From the NCBI GenBank assembly GCA_964453525.1, contig CAYVOV010000001.1:62001-126000 (forward strand): a DNA stretch of 64,000 nucleotides, given 5' to 3'. The stretch's first letter is position 1. Every line of letters starts with the position of its first letter. The position numbers and the translations under genes are program-made. Below are positions 63,904 through 64,000 of the stretch, in pieces. Source of the stretch: CAYVOV01 sp964453525 (GTDB lineage: Bacteria > Chloroflexota > Dehalococcoidia > Dehalococcoidales > UBA2162). The notes under the pieces were generated by a model that did no database searches, was not told where the DNA came from, and was given only the letters and a program-made list of their open reading frames with translations.

Positions 63904-64000
63904 ATGGAGAGTTTTAAAGACAAGACAGCGATAGTGGGAATTGGCTATACCGAACAGGGAAAGATTCCCGGCAGAAGTGCCCTGAGTTTCCATATAGAGG
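63904..64000 (+). CDS. Thiolase-like / lipid-transfer-type protein, N-terminal fragment
   Basis: Only 32 residues are visible before the window ends. The motif DKTAIVGIGYTEQGK is typical of the thiolase-superfamily (SCP-x type) proteins that accompany acyl-CoA catabolism. AAAGGAATG lies before ATG 63904, 86 bases after the AOR gene. Confidence 0.7.
   Translation, partial: MESFKDKTAIVGIGYTEQGKIPGRSALSFHIE

Overview
The window reads as a scaffold from an uncultured anaerobic bacterium, most likely a Dehalococcoidia-type member of the Chloroflexota. This is an inference from gene content: benzoyl-CoA reductase/2-hydroxyacyl-CoA dehydratase enzymes, a tungsten-type aldehyde:ferredoxin oxidoreductase, a cytosolic reductive-dehalogenase-like protein, two PAC2 proteins, frequent TTG/GTG starts and many small intergenic repeats. 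No rRNA, tRNA, CRISPR array or transposase was found. A 100-N assembly gap sits at 5550-5649.

Layout. 1-4.1 kb: a cupin gene diverging from an enolase-superfamily gene, then an arylsulfotransferase-family gene. 4.1-8.1 kb: a secreted beta-propeller/tandem-repeat surface protein (interrupted by the gap) and a type IV pilin-like gene. 8.3-14 kb: an MFS transporter, two PAC2 genes flanking a pair of small unknown genes, and an aldo/keto reductase. 14.3-26.9 kb: one long rightward run holding a 2-hydroxyacyl-CoA dehydratase-type enzyme with two ATP-dependent activators (one fused to a ferredoxin), then a nearly complete fatty-acid elongation set: HadA/HadB-like dehydratase, PlsX, ACP, FabL-type enoyl reductase, FabF, FabG, FakB (DegV) and FakA. 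27.2-31.6 kb: a second, four-gene benzoyl-CoA-reductase-like operon ending in a strong terminator. 31.9-37.7 kb: an MFS transporter, then a fumarate-reductase/AprA-like flavoprotein with its ferredoxin, a cupin and a PIG-L deacetylase.

37.8-44.1 kb looks like a small regulon. A leftward operon (solute-binding lipoprotein, SDR, VOC protein) and a rightward EthD-like gene have nearly identical promoter/operator regions, with a MarR gene between them. 44.6-47.7 kb: a zinc alcohol dehydrogenase and E1 alpha/beta of a 2-oxoacid or acetoin dehydrogenase. 47.9-54.6 kb: two unknown proteins sharing a C-terminal domain, two tandem cupins, a second MarR, a dihydroxyphthalate-decarboxylase-like protein and an RdhA-like corrinoid/Fe-S protein. 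54.8-64 kb: a STAS fusion protein, a phytoene-desaturase-like flavoprotein, a double cupin, PIG-L, enolase-superfamily, SDR and AOR genes, and the start of a thiolase-like gene.

Taken together the region looks like accessory anaerobic catabolism of aromatic or cyclic, probably oxygenated, carboxylic acids: import, CoA-ester ring reduction or dehydration driven by ATP and ferredoxin, and many SDR, enolase and cupin steps. The substrate cannot be read from the sequence. The fatty-acid elongation genes lie directly downstream of the first dehydratase cluster. All functional calls rest on reading motifs and overall protein resemblance; no database search was run.
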